From Kiritimatiellia bacterium (lineage in GTDB: Bacteria; Verrucomicrobiota; Kiritimatiellia; JAAZAB01), in NCBI GenBank assembly GCA_018400335.1, contig JAGYMT010000080.1, forward strand, positions 1 to 7,306: a stretch of 7,306 bases of DNA. Reading direction: 5' to 3'. A program made the position numbers and the translations under genes. The notes below the pieces were generated by a model, which saw only the letters and a program-made list of their open reading frames with translations, was not told where the DNA came from and ran no database searches. The first letter of the stretch is position 1. Every line of letters begins with the position of its first letter. Shown here one piece after another: positions 1-6,743 of the stretch.

Positions 1-772
1 TCGTTGTGCGCATGCCCTGCTTGTTCATCGCATAGAATTCAGGATGCTCCTCGGCGTATTCCGACGGAGGCAGAAGGTCGCCCAGAAAGTTATCGCCCAC
101 CAATGGGTAGTCGAGGTGCGGGTTGAAGCCGATTTTCAGCGCCCAATCGGCCGGGCAAGCGGCACTCCGGATGGCGAAATCGGGGTGACTGACGAGATCG
201 AGTTCCGGCACGACTATGGTTGTTCTTTCGGGAACGACCTCTCCCCACTCGCCGGGAAAGAACCATCGGCACCCCAGTTTTTCGAGCAGGGCATAGGCGG
301 CATACAGCGTGCCCTGGTAGGGCCCGTCGTTATTGCCGGCGACCACCAGTGATGCGCCCAGGGTTTTGAGCACGTATCCTTCCTCCTCGAAAATCTCGGG
401 ACGAATCGCAGGATTGAACCCGCCCGGGATTTTGACGCCCAGCTTCCGGGCGGCTTTCGTGTCGCCAACCAGAATGGTCACGACCGGCTTGCCCTCCACG
501 GGTTGGCCTTCCTCGACTATGGGCAGCCTGGCGCCGCTCATTTTTTCGACATAGGTCTGGATTGCCTCGGCCGCGCGCAGCCACTTGGACTTCTCTGCCG
601 GTTTGACTGACTTCGCCTTGGAATCGGCCGGCGCCGCGGGCGGCGACGGTTCCATTGCCACTATGATCACCGCGTTCGGCCGACCGTCCGTAACGATCGT
701 GAGGTCGGCCGCCTGTGCGCCAATGGGGCCCATAGCAATCGCGAACAACATCATGTTCCGCCATATTTTCAT
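1..772 (-). CDS. Exported GH67-N-like / DUF4838-type protein, N-terminal part (runs off left edge)
   Basis: The frame stays open from an ATG at 772 to the window edge, giving 257 codons with no stop. Residues 1-21 look like a Sec signal peptide: MKIWRN, a hydrophobic stretch (MMLFAIAMG), then AQA before AD, so cleavage is likely after residue 21. After a Pro/Ala/Lys-rich loop (about 41-63) comes a domain resembling the alpha-glucuronidase N-terminal domain: a helix ending SGARLPIV (79-86), TILVGDTKAARKLG (99-112), LVVAGNNDGPYQGTLYAAY (142-160) and GCRWFFPGEWGEVVP (167-181). HPEFYAMNKQG (243-253) resembles the entry to the DUF4838 region that usually follows this domain in PVC bacteria. Such proteins are presumed secreted carbohydrate-active proteins, but activity is mostly unproven. 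The start codon overlaps the propeller stop as ATGA. The start is supported by AAGGAGG 7 nt upstream and by the signal peptide. True GH67 alpha-glucuronidase is an alternative I consider less likely; the catalytic part is outside the window. Confidence 0.8.
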   Translation of the reverse strand, partial: MKIWRNMMLFAIAMGPIGAQAADLTIVTDGRPNAVIIVAMEPSPPAAPADSKAKSVKPAEKSKWLRAAEAIQTYVEKMSGARLPIVEEGQPVEGKPVVTILVGDTKAARKLGVKIPGGFNPAIRPEIFEEEGYVLKTLGASLVVAGNNDGPYQGTLYAAYALLEKLGCRWFFPGEWGEVVPERTTIVVPELDLVSHPDFAIRSAACPADWALKIGFNPHLDYPLVGDNFLGDLLPPSEYAEEHPEFYAMNKQGMRTT

Positions 773-2736
773 CTTGCGTCCTCCTTGCGTTTGTGTTCGG
801 AGCCGGGCTTGCCGGCGCCGTTTTGTTTGACCGATGGAACCGACTCCGTTTCCCGACCAGCTCCGACCTCGATCGGAACGTTCGGCAAGAGAAGACTGTA
901 GAGATGAGAGCCGCCGGCGAAATAGAGTCTGCCATCCAGGATGTCGCCGCCGGAGTTGATTGACACGAGTGGCTTCGCAACAGGCATAAGGCGATGGGTT
1001 GCGAAGTTTACGCAAGTAATGGAATTGAGCAGGAGAAGGTAGAGCGTGCCGTCCGGGGAGGCCACCAGTTTGCGCTGTCCCTGCTGATAGCCGAGCGGGC
1101 CGAAGCTTTCGGTGGTGTCTTCCTCATGTACCAGGGTGCGGGTGCGCGGATCAAAGGCGAAAAAGCGGTGATCATCCGCCATGCCGTAGACGATGCCGTT
1201 TTGTCCCAACGCAAGGTCGAGATAGCACGGCGCGCCAGGGACTATCGGAGCGTGCCAGGTCATGCGGCGTGTGGCCAGGTCGAGGATGAACAGCTCGGCC
1301 ACATCGACCTTGGTCTCGCCGCCCGTGCCGGGAGCGTTGCTGCTGCCGCAAAGTACGGTGCCGTCAGGCAGTGCGACCAGGCTCATGATGGAGTGATCGG
1401 GCAACAGATCGGTATGACGGAGCAGCGTGCCGCTTTCCTTTTCGCGGTCCCAGATGAGTAATCCGCCGCCGGTGTAGCCATAGCCGGGCGTGCCGGCCAA
1501 TACCAGCGTTTTCCCGTCCGGGTGGGCCAGCAGGGCGTGTGGTCGGTAAATGTCCGGATCGCACTCGGTCAACCAGCGGGGATTGCACGCTGGATTGCCC
1601 TTCTCGGTGTTCACCCAGGGTCGCGCCGGATCCCATTCCAGAAGGAAGCCGCGGACATACCCGCCCATGAAGAAGCGCTCGCCCTGTCGTGCCACGGTGT
1701 TGAACTGCTTGTAGGCCTCCTCGTTTTTCCATGCTTCGGTGCCTGGGTTATAGCTGAAAAAGCGAAACGGGAACATGGTTCCGCCGCAGATGTTGCCGTC
1801 GGGCGCGACGGCCACGCTCATGACGCGTGCGCCCTCGCTCGAATACTCGAAAGCGACCTCCCGCACGGTTCCGTCAGTACGCTCCACCGCCAGTCTGCGG
1901 GTTAGCAGGTCGCAGTGCAACAATCTCGCGCCGTCAGGGAAGCGGTCGTGGAACAACGCCTGTGACGAGGTGATAATCGGCTTGGGGTGCCGTGAAGGCT
2001 CGCCGGCGAGACGGCTCGCCCGGCCCCGATAGAGCTGGTACCAGTCGCTGGCGGCACCTTCCAAAGCCTGTCCGTAGACCTTGCCGTCCTCGTCGCGGTA
2101 GACCAGCGCGGTGCCGATGGCGCGTTCGTCCGGCGACAGGATGGCGGTTGAAGTGCCGGTGGCGGGATCGAAGGCGATGATTTGGGATGCCGTGTTGCCG
2201 ATGGCGAAGTAAATGTGGCCTGCGTCGTCCGCGGCTATGGAGCGCTGGTACTGTTTCCAGTTCTCCGCGTGCACGGCCCCGTAGTCGCGGAAGCTCCGGT
2301 CGGCAGGATCAAAAGAGAGCACCCCGCTGTTCGGATAGGAAACCGCCCAGATGCGTCCCTGATCGTCCTCTGTCATGCTCATGGCCATCTGAGGTGTCGT
2401 GACTTGGACGAAGGTGAAGGCGCGTCTAGCCACATCGAACTCCGTGAAGTGGCTGTTGAACTGGGTGTAAAACCGGTTGCGGCCGGAGAGCAACGAACTG
2501 AAAGGACAGTCCTCGCCGGGCGGAAACGGCATGGGGATCTCTTCGCTGTGTCCCGTCTCGGCGTCGATCAGCAGCAGGGCGTAGCCGCCGCGGTGGTCAA
2601 AGAGCCATACCAGCACAACGTTGCGCCCATGTTTGTCGACGGTCGCGACGGTGCCGCGGTGATTGCTCACGCGAACGGCTACTCCGTGGTCGAGAAAGCC
2701 GTTGTTTTCATCGGTTTTTGTGCCAATGCTGGGCAT
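769..2736 (-). CDS. Large beta-propeller protein (SMP-30/NHL/streptogramin-lyase-like repeats), function unknown
   Basis: This is a 655-residue protein built from repeated blade-like units of the pattern G-x-[IV]-[YW], a variable stretch, then F-D-P-x-T. Clear units are GRIWAVSYPNSGVLSFDP (127-144), GHIYFAIGNTASQIIAFDP (173-191), GNICGG to FFSYNPGTEAW (314-336), FFMGGYVRGFLLEWDP (355-370), TLVLAG to GGLLIWD (410-430), GTVLCG to ELFILDLATR (459-490), GIVYGM to FFAFDPRTRT (514-534) and GTLYLLLLNSITCVNFAT (563-580). This is enough for one large or two consecutive propellers. No catalytic motif is recognised, and no signal peptide or membrane segment is visible, so it appears cytoplasmic. The last 30 or so residues form a charged Lys/Arg/Glu/Gly tail. 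The start is fixed by an in-frame stop 51 nt upstream with no usable start codon between, and by a purine-rich AAGGGGGA site. The stop overlaps the next gene's ATG. The fold assignment is good. A sensor, scaffold, lactonase or lyase role would be a guess. Confidence 0.8.
   Translation of the reverse strand: MPSIGTKTDENNGFLDHGVAVRVSNHRGTVATVDKHGRNVVLVWLFDHRGGYALLLIDAETGHSEEIPMPFPPGEDCPFSSLLSGRNRFYTQFNSHFTEFDVARRAFTFVQVTTPQMAMSMTEDDQGRIWAVSYPNSGVLSFDPADRSFRDYGAVHAENWKQYQRSIAADDAGHIYFAIGNTASQIIAFDPATGTSTAILSPDERAIGTALVYRDEDGKVYGQALEGAASDWYQLYRGRASRLAGEPSRHPKPIITSSQALFHDRFPDGARLLHCDLLTRRLAVERTDGTVREVAFEYSSEGARVMSVAVAPDGNICGGTMFPFRFFSYNPGTEAWKNEEAYKQFNTVARQGERFFMGGYVRGFLLEWDPARPWVNTEKGNPACNPRWLTECDPDIYRPHALLAHPDGKTLVLAGTPGYGYTGGGLLIWDREKESGTLLRHTDLLPDHSIMSLVALPDGTVLCGSSNAPGTGGETKVDVAELFILDLATRRMTWHAPIVPGAPCYLDLALGQNGIVYGMADDHRFFAFDPRTRTLVHEEDTTESFGPLGYQQGQRKLVASPDGTLYLLLLNSITCVNFATHRLMPVAKPLVSINSGGDILDGRLYFAGGSHLYSLLLPNVPIEVGAGRETESVPSVKQNGAGKPGSEHKRKEDAR
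780..786 (-). promoter_or_regulatory. Strong ribosome binding site for the exported GH67-N/DUF4838-type gene
   Basis: AAGGAGG on the minus strand lies 7 nt upstream of the ATG at 772 and sits inside the last codons of the propeller gene. Together with the ATGA stop/start overlap it fixes the start of the exported protein and suggests translational coupling. Confidence 0.75.
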
Positions 2737-2877
2737 GTTGAAAATCCCCCTTTTCTTGTTAAGCGTTTTTCTGCGGTAAAATGTTTTTCATCCTACGCTA
2801 TACGGCGTGAACCTCAAAAGCTCTGTCAGCATGATTCTCATGGTCATTTTTTATGTCTGTTTATGGCAGCAAAAGAT
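2737..2877 (-). promoter_or_regulatory. 141-bp AT-richer intergenic gap; possible internal promoter region
   Basis: This is the larger of the two gaps in the window and separates the UroD-like stop from the propeller start. It is visibly richer in A/T than the flanking genes. A weak sigma-70-like pair is present on the minus strand: TTGAGG (2812-2817) and TAGGAT (2790-2795) with 16 nt between, each matching four of six consensus bases. A short perfect inverted repeat, CATGA-GAA-TCATG (minus-strand reading, 2830-2842), lies upstream of the pair, where an operator could sit. No T-tract terminator follows the UroD-like stop. The gap could start a separate propeller/exported-protein transcript or simply be a loose operon spacer. 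Confidence 0.3.
2746..2752 (-). promoter_or_regulatory. Purine-rich ribosome binding site of the propeller gene
   Basis: The minus strand reads AAGGGGG, 9 nt before the ATG at 2736. It is imperfect (AAGGGG instead of AAGGAG) but is the only Shine-Dalgarno-like element there. It agrees with the only in-frame start downstream of the TGA at 2788-2790. Confidence 0.45.
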
Positions 2878-3930
2878 TCAGTCTTTGGGCAGAACAAGAC
2901 TTGGCTCGGAATGGTGAGTTCCGTTATCATGCCGGCGAACGGTTTCCAGAAACGCGCGGACGTTCTCATCCGGCGTGCGCACGGTGATCTCCGTCATAAT
3001 CCCCGGCGCTCCGCGGCGTATGTAGTCTTCGCATAAATCGCGAATCGAGTCCGGGGTGCCGTTCAGCATGTCACGAACTGTGAAAAGGTTATATGTGAAA
3101 AACATGCCCGGGCATTCCTCCAGGATTTCCTCGATGCTTATGTCCGGATTCACGCCCGGATCATAGTCGTTGATCTTCATCTGTGTTAGATAACGATGGT
3201 GTCCACGTTTCAGCGTTTCACAATGCAGTTTCCGCCCTTCGAGCCCGTATTCGTCGTATAACATTTTCATGTACGGGTAACAGAACTCGGCGTACATGTC
3301 CGGGGAGATCATGCCGGCATAGTCGTCGCCCAACCCGCAGGTGTTTCGTTTTATGCCGAACTCCTGTTCTGAGAAGGTCATTACGGAGTGTTGCGCCTCG
3401 ACAATTTTTTCTAACAGTTCTTTGACCAGTTCCGGCTCCATTACCACATCCATCATGATATCGGTTCCTCGCAGGATTGTGGCTGTTGTGAAAGGTCCCT
3501 GGAAAGGGAAAAAGCCAAAAGAAGGCTTGAATCCGGAACTTTCCGACAGCTTGACCATTTGCTGATGTTGTTCCAGGAGGAACTGGTAACGGGGTAGCTC
3601 AGGGATGTCGCGTGCCGACGGAACGATAAGGTTTCTGACATCATTGATGTTCGATAAAACCCTCTTGTGGACGGCTCCCTGGCTGTGCGGGTCGCCATAC
3701 TCGATTCCGGCACCGAAGATGGTTGCATTCCAGTAGCTGGTGATCCCTGATCCTACGTGGCATCCGATGTCATGGTCGAACGCTTTCAGAAAATAGTCGC
3801 GCGCCCGTTGATGGGTCAGCAGACGTTGCGCCGGAACATGATAGTAGTCGAATACTCTGGTGCGCGCCTTTTCGCATAATACTTCCGGGGGGATGGCCAG
3901 GTTCCAGCGGAAATCCGTTTTTTTATTCAT
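2878..3930 (-). CDS. Uroporphyrinogen decarboxylase-fold protein, not HemE (methyltransferase-like subgroup)
   Basis: This 350-residue protein has the usual length for the UroD/MtaA/CmuA superfamily, a TIM-barrel fold used for porphyrinogen decarboxylation or for methyl transfer between corrinoid proteins and thiols. Family landmarks are GPFTTATILRGTDIMM (145-160) followed by MEPELVKELLEKI (164-176), GLGDDYAGMISPDMY (199-213) with CYPYMKMLYDEYG (217-229), KLHCETL (234-240), INDYDPGVNPDISIEEI (253-269), and a C-terminal TPDENVRAFLETVRR (319-333). The Arg-rich N-terminal signature of true HemE (PVWxMRQAGR type) is absent, so a haem-biosynthesis role is unlikely. The HxC zinc motif of MtaA-type methyltransferases is not present in standard form; HCE (236-238) occupies that place. 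The start overlaps the C45 gene by 8 nt and has AAGGAG 4 nt upstream. A role in demethylation or another C1 step is plausible but inferred, and no corrinoid protein is seen in the window. Confidence 0.85.
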   Translation of the reverse strand: MNKKTDFRWNLAIPPEVLCEKARTRVFDYYHVPAQRLLTHQRARDYFLKAFDHDIGCHVGSGITSYWNATIFGAGIEYGDPHSQGAVHKRVLSNINDVRNLIVPSARDIPELPRYQFLLEQHQQMVKLSESSGFKPSFGFFPFQGPFTTATILRGTDIMMDVVMEPELVKELLEKIVEAQHSVMTFSEQEFGIKRNTCGLGDDYAGMISPDMYAEFCYPYMKMLYDEYGLEGRKLHCETLKRGHHRYLTQMKINDYDPGVNPDISIEEILEECPGMFFTYNLFTVRDMLNGTPDSIRDLCEDYIRRGAPGIMTEITVRTPDENVRAFLETVRRHDNGTHHSEPSLVLPKD

Positions 3931-5311
3931 GGTTCTCCTTTGCCTTGTCGGCGATGCCAGGTTTTTCTGTAGGCTTCACATTCGACGCCGTGTTCCCGGA
4001 ATCTTGTTGTGACAACCGCAGGATGTTCATCATCATATTGGACTGGGCTTGCGTCCAGGCATCCACCGCATTGCGCCAGGCTTTCGTCTCGCCTGCCGGC
4101 GCGCGAATGGCGCGTAGGCCGTCACACAACTCGGTCTTGCCGAGGTGCATGCCATGCTCGATGCGCGCCCACGTCGCGTCGGGGACGCGGCGTTCTCGCG
4201 CCAGCCGGTAGGCCTCTCCGTCCAGCAGCGACCGGGGCGTAGCCCGGCCTCCCATAAGCAGTGGGAAGGCGCCCGCATGCGCGGGCAGCGTGATCCAGGC
4301 GCAGGTGAACAGGTCCGGCCGGTCCCGGTCGATCTCCACCGTCATCCCCGATATGGATGAGTCGAGGCAAATGGAGGGATCGCGCGACACGCTATGAAAC
4401 AGGGCGAAATCGATGGGATTGGCGGCGTCTCGCAAGCGATGAGCCGCTTTCGTATCGCCACGAACGCTGAAGTAGACTTTCTCGGCATGCCATGCATGTG
4501 TCAATTCGTCGGAGTTATGGCTGATTTCAAGTATCTTGCCGGTCTTGTCGACAAAGAGCCAATGGGTTCCCGTTTTGTTTCCGCCGGCGTACTCGCCCTT
4601 CCGCACAAACTCCTCGATCATCGCGAGCGCTTCCTCGCAGCTCGAGGCTCGCTCGGCCACGTGGCGCTTCATGAAATGGTTCATGATCCCTCGGAACCGG
4701 GGCGTCTTGACCGCCATGCCGCCGGTGTCCGCGGAACATGCCAGGCCTTTGTCGTTGACCAGCATGCTGCAGCCGAGGACGCCGGCATCGGTCACCCCAA
4801 TGAACTTATTCACGCCCGGTATGTTGGACTCCAGTATGAATGCGGACTGCGCGCGATCCGCATTGTCCCGGTTCTTGTGGAACAGGATCGCCTTTCCGTC
4901 CGTGTACTCGGGCGAAACGGCATACGAGGTGCATTCGTGATGCAGGAACATGCCGCGGTAGACGTTTGCGATGAAGGCAATGTACAAATCCTCCAGAACG
5001 TCCGCGGCTCGCGCGATAGCACGCGCTTCGTCGAGCCAGTGCGGGGCGATCCGCTCGGCAATCCTGATGAACGACTTCGTCCGCTCAATCAGCGTCTCCC
5101 GGGCGATCCCCGCCTCACGGGCGGGCGCGAGAAAGAACTCGTTCATGTCGCGACCGATGCAGTCCCGGTTGATACGCCCCCAGATCTCGCCGATCGCGGC
5201 GGGAGTCCCGTAGAGCGGGATCATCATTGTTTCAGGTTTCGCGCTTTCATCCCGGCTCGTTCTCATTGGATATCCTTTGTCAAACTTCTTCACTATTCTC
5301 TGTTCCTTCAT
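3923..5311 (-). CDS. C45-family Ntn hydrolase / acyl-CoA:6-APA acyltransferase-like protein
   Basis: This 462-residue protein resembles peptidase family C45, whose precursor cleaves itself to expose an N-terminal cysteine that then acts on amide bonds or transfers acyl groups. Matching elements are IPLYGTPAAIGEIWG (31-45), the typical family N-terminus; HHECTSYAV (124-132), with Cys127 as the predicted processing site and nucleophile; FHKNRDN (144-150), the NRD motif after the first strands; and GNKTGTHWLFVDKTGKILEIS (244-264), resembling the conserved core strand pair. No signal peptide is visible, so the enzyme is predicted to be cytoplasmic. The C-terminal 30 residues are hydrophilic and probably disordered. 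The longest start overlaps the preceding stop as ATGA. An internal ATG at 5266 (Met16) has a better-spaced AAAGGA and would still keep the whole family domain. The substrate is unknown; penicillin is only the historical substrate of the fungal member. Neighbours suggest an N-acylated intermediate. Confidence 0.83.
   Translation of the reverse strand: MKEQRIVKKFDKGYPMRTSRDESAKPETMMIPLYGTPAAIGEIWGRINRDCIGRDMNEFFLAPAREAGIARETLIERTKSFIRIAERIAPHWLDEARAIARAADVLEDLYIAFIANVYRGMFLHHECTSYAVSPEYTDGKAILFHKNRDNADRAQSAFILESNIPGVNKFIGVTDAGVLGCSMLVNDKGLACSADTGGMAVKTPRFRGIMNHFMKRHVAERASSCEEALAMIEEFVRKGEYAGGNKTGTHWLFVDKTGKILEISHNSDELTHAWHAEKVYFSVRGDTKAAHRLRDAANPIDFALFHSVSRDPSICLDSSISGMTVEIDRDRPDLFTCAWITLPAHAGAFPLLMGGRATPRSLLDGEAYRLARERRVPDATWARIEHGMHLGKTELCDGLRAIRAPAGETKAWRNAVDAWTQAQSNMMMNILRLSQQDSGNTASNVKPTEKPGIADKAKENHE
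3935..3940 (-). promoter_or_regulatory. Ribosome binding site of the UroD-like gene
   Basis: AAGGAG on the minus strand sits 4 nt before the ATG at 3930, inside the final codons of the C45 gene. The spacing is short but the match is good. It supports this start and the 8-nt overlap. Confidence 0.6.
5273..5278 (-). promoter_or_regulatory. Candidate ribosome binding site for a shorter C45 start (Met16)
   Basis: AAAGGA on the minus strand is 6 nt upstream of an in-frame ATG at 5264-5266. The start at 5311 has only GGGGG-type purines about 9 nt upstream. Using the shorter start would give a 447-residue protein and a 41-bp gap instead of the 4-nt overlap. Both starts remain possible. Confidence 0.4.
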
Positions 5312-6693
5312 GGTTCGATGCCCCCATCGCCGTGGGCCGTTCCCGCGCGGCGCAGCAGCTCGCAGGCTTCGCGGACCAGCGTTTCCCCGGTTTCGGCGGT
5401 CGCGACATAGCCGGTTTCGTATCCGCCCTGGGCAAGTGCCTCCGGGGTAGGAATGTAGAAAGGATCCTCACCGCAGGTGGCGGCCACCAATGTTTGATCG
5501 GCGGCGCTGGCGCGCTTGATTTGTTCACCGAATGCGGTGAAAGGTTCCCCTGGAACAAACGCTATGGCAAGCTGATTCATGCAGACCGCAAACATATCCA
5601 CAGGGCAAGCACCATGAACGATTTTCCGGGCAATGATATACTTGCGTAGCGCGGTGCGAGGATCGGCGCCGTGCTGTTTCCAATTTTCCAGCGCTTTCCA
5701 TGCGTTGGTCAAAGCCTGATCAACATCGCCCGCTTCGGACATCACGGGCAGAAGACATTCTTTTGCCGCCACGCCAAAGCGCGTTACATCCTGAAGATCA
5801 ATCCTACCCATAGTTTGCAGCACTTCATCCGCCACAATCCGGCCCATCCGTTTTGCGTCCGCAATGCGGTCGTCGAAATTGAGGGAGTCGCCCCGTATGT
5901 ACTTGCTCGGATTAATATCGCCGGAGCAACCGTGCAGAAACAAGGCGGTTCCATCGGTCTCCCGTTCGATTATGTCCGAAGCATAGCCGGGATAATCCGC
6001 CGAACATACGCCGGGCGAGTCGCCGCCCGCGGATGAGGGATGGCAGGCGTAATTGTAGAGAGTCGCCAACGGTTTTCCGTCCGGATTGGCGAACATCACT
6101 ACGCCGACCTCGGGATCAATATGGCCGCGCGGCAGGGCCCGCGATTCAGGCGGCGGCCTGGAATTTCGCCAGACCAGCCTGCCGTTCATGTCCACCACGC
6201 GCCGGCACGAGGCGATTCCTTCCGGGATGGTCCCGGATGCGCATCCGATCCCGGCCGGCGTCATGCGCTGGACGGCCAGACAGACCGAGGTGGCCACTTT
6301 GCGGGCGAGTCCCTGGATGTAGTCCATGTCGAAAGCAGCGTTGTTGATGCCGAAAATGTCGTAAGCCGGCTCGTACTCGATGAAGCTGTCGCTGTGCTGA
6401 TGGGTGTTGTGCAGGATGATGTGGTCAATGGGAACCGGTGACATCTCCCGGACCAGTGTGCGAATGCGGTCATGATGAATCTTGTAGAGGCAGGCAATTT
6501 CCATGCTGGTGATCGTCGTGATCCGGTTGCCGTCCGACAGCGCCAAGGTTCGGGCATACAGCGGCCAGCGGATGTCGGTAATCTTCGCACTCTCGTCCGA
6601 CGCATGCCAGCGCCGGGTCGGCGATCCGTAGTTGGGGGTGATGTCGACTTTGCCTGTTCCGACCGCGAATTGTCCTGTAGGAATTCTATGCAT
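5308..6693 (-). CDS. Neutral/alkaline-ceramidase-like zinc hydrolase, short form lacking the Ser nucleophile
   Basis: This 461-residue protein matches the N-terminal domain of neutral/alkaline ceramidases along its length: VGTGKVDITPNYGSP (11-25), HNTHQHSDSF (95-104) with zinc-ligand candidates His98/His100, YACHPSSAG (215-223) with His218 as the second ligand candidate, CSADYPGYASDIIE (230-243), LFLHGCSGDINP (251-262), VPGEPFTAFGEQI (380-392) with Glu383, and GGYETGYV (423-430) with Tyr425. Classical ceramidases are about 650-760 residues with a C-terminal Ig-like domain, which is absent here. The hexapeptide holding their catalytic serine (GDVSPN) reads GDINPS, with Asn261 at the serine position. 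No signal peptide is seen. It is therefore probably an intracellular zinc hydrolase for another amide- or ester-like substrate. The start has only a weak ribosome site (AGAAAA), but the family N-terminus begins at residue 9. The stop overlaps the C45 start. Confidence 0.85.
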   Translation of the reverse strand: MHRIPTGQFAVGTGKVDITPNYGSPTRRWHASDESAKITDIRWPLYARTLALSDGNRITTITSMEIACLYKIHHDRIRTLVREMSPVPIDHIILHNTHQHSDSFIEYEPAYDIFGINNAAFDMDYIQGLARKVATSVCLAVQRMTPAGIGCASGTIPEGIASCRRVVDMNGRLVWRNSRPPPESRALPRGHIDPEVGVVMFANPDGKPLATLYNYACHPSSAGGDSPGVCSADYPGYASDIIERETDGTALFLHGCSGDINPSKYIRGDSLNFDDRIADAKRMGRIVADEVLQTMGRIDLQDVTRFGVAAKECLLPVMSEAGDVDQALTNAWKALENWKQHGADPRTALRKYIIARKIVHGACPVDMFAVCMNQLAIAFVPGEPFTAFGEQIKRASAADQTLVAATCGEDPFYIPTPEALAQGGYETGYVATAETGETLVREACELLRRAGTAHGDGGIEP

Positions 6694-6743
6694 ACTTTTT
6701 TCTGTGCGCTTTGCGTCGAACTATTTTATTGTGTTTCTATTCA

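Noticed and set aside
330..980. A 216-codon minus-strand frame overlapping the exported protein and the propeller end
   Set aside because: It is one frame off from the real exported gene, whose frame has a signal peptide, a strong ribosome site and GH67-N-like motifs. The 216-codon product has none.
2182..3036. A 284-codon plus-strand open frame spanning the propeller start, the gap and the UroD-like end
   Set aside because: Its translation has no recognisable motifs, and it lies antisense to two genes with clear family signatures. Long antisense frames are common in GC-rich coding DNA.
2878..3930. Annotation of the UroD-like gene as hemE (haem biosynthesis)
   Set aside because: The N-terminal arginine signature of HemE is missing, and the neighbours are not tetrapyrrole genes.
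4394..5410. A 338-codon plus-strand open frame opposite the C45 gene
   Set aside because: It is the antisense shadow of a gene with convincing C45 motifs, and its own translation shows no family pattern.
5308..6693. Annotation as a genuine ceramidase
   Set aside because: The nucleophile serine is replaced by Asn and the C-terminal Ig-like domain is absent, so only the fold and zinc site are supported.
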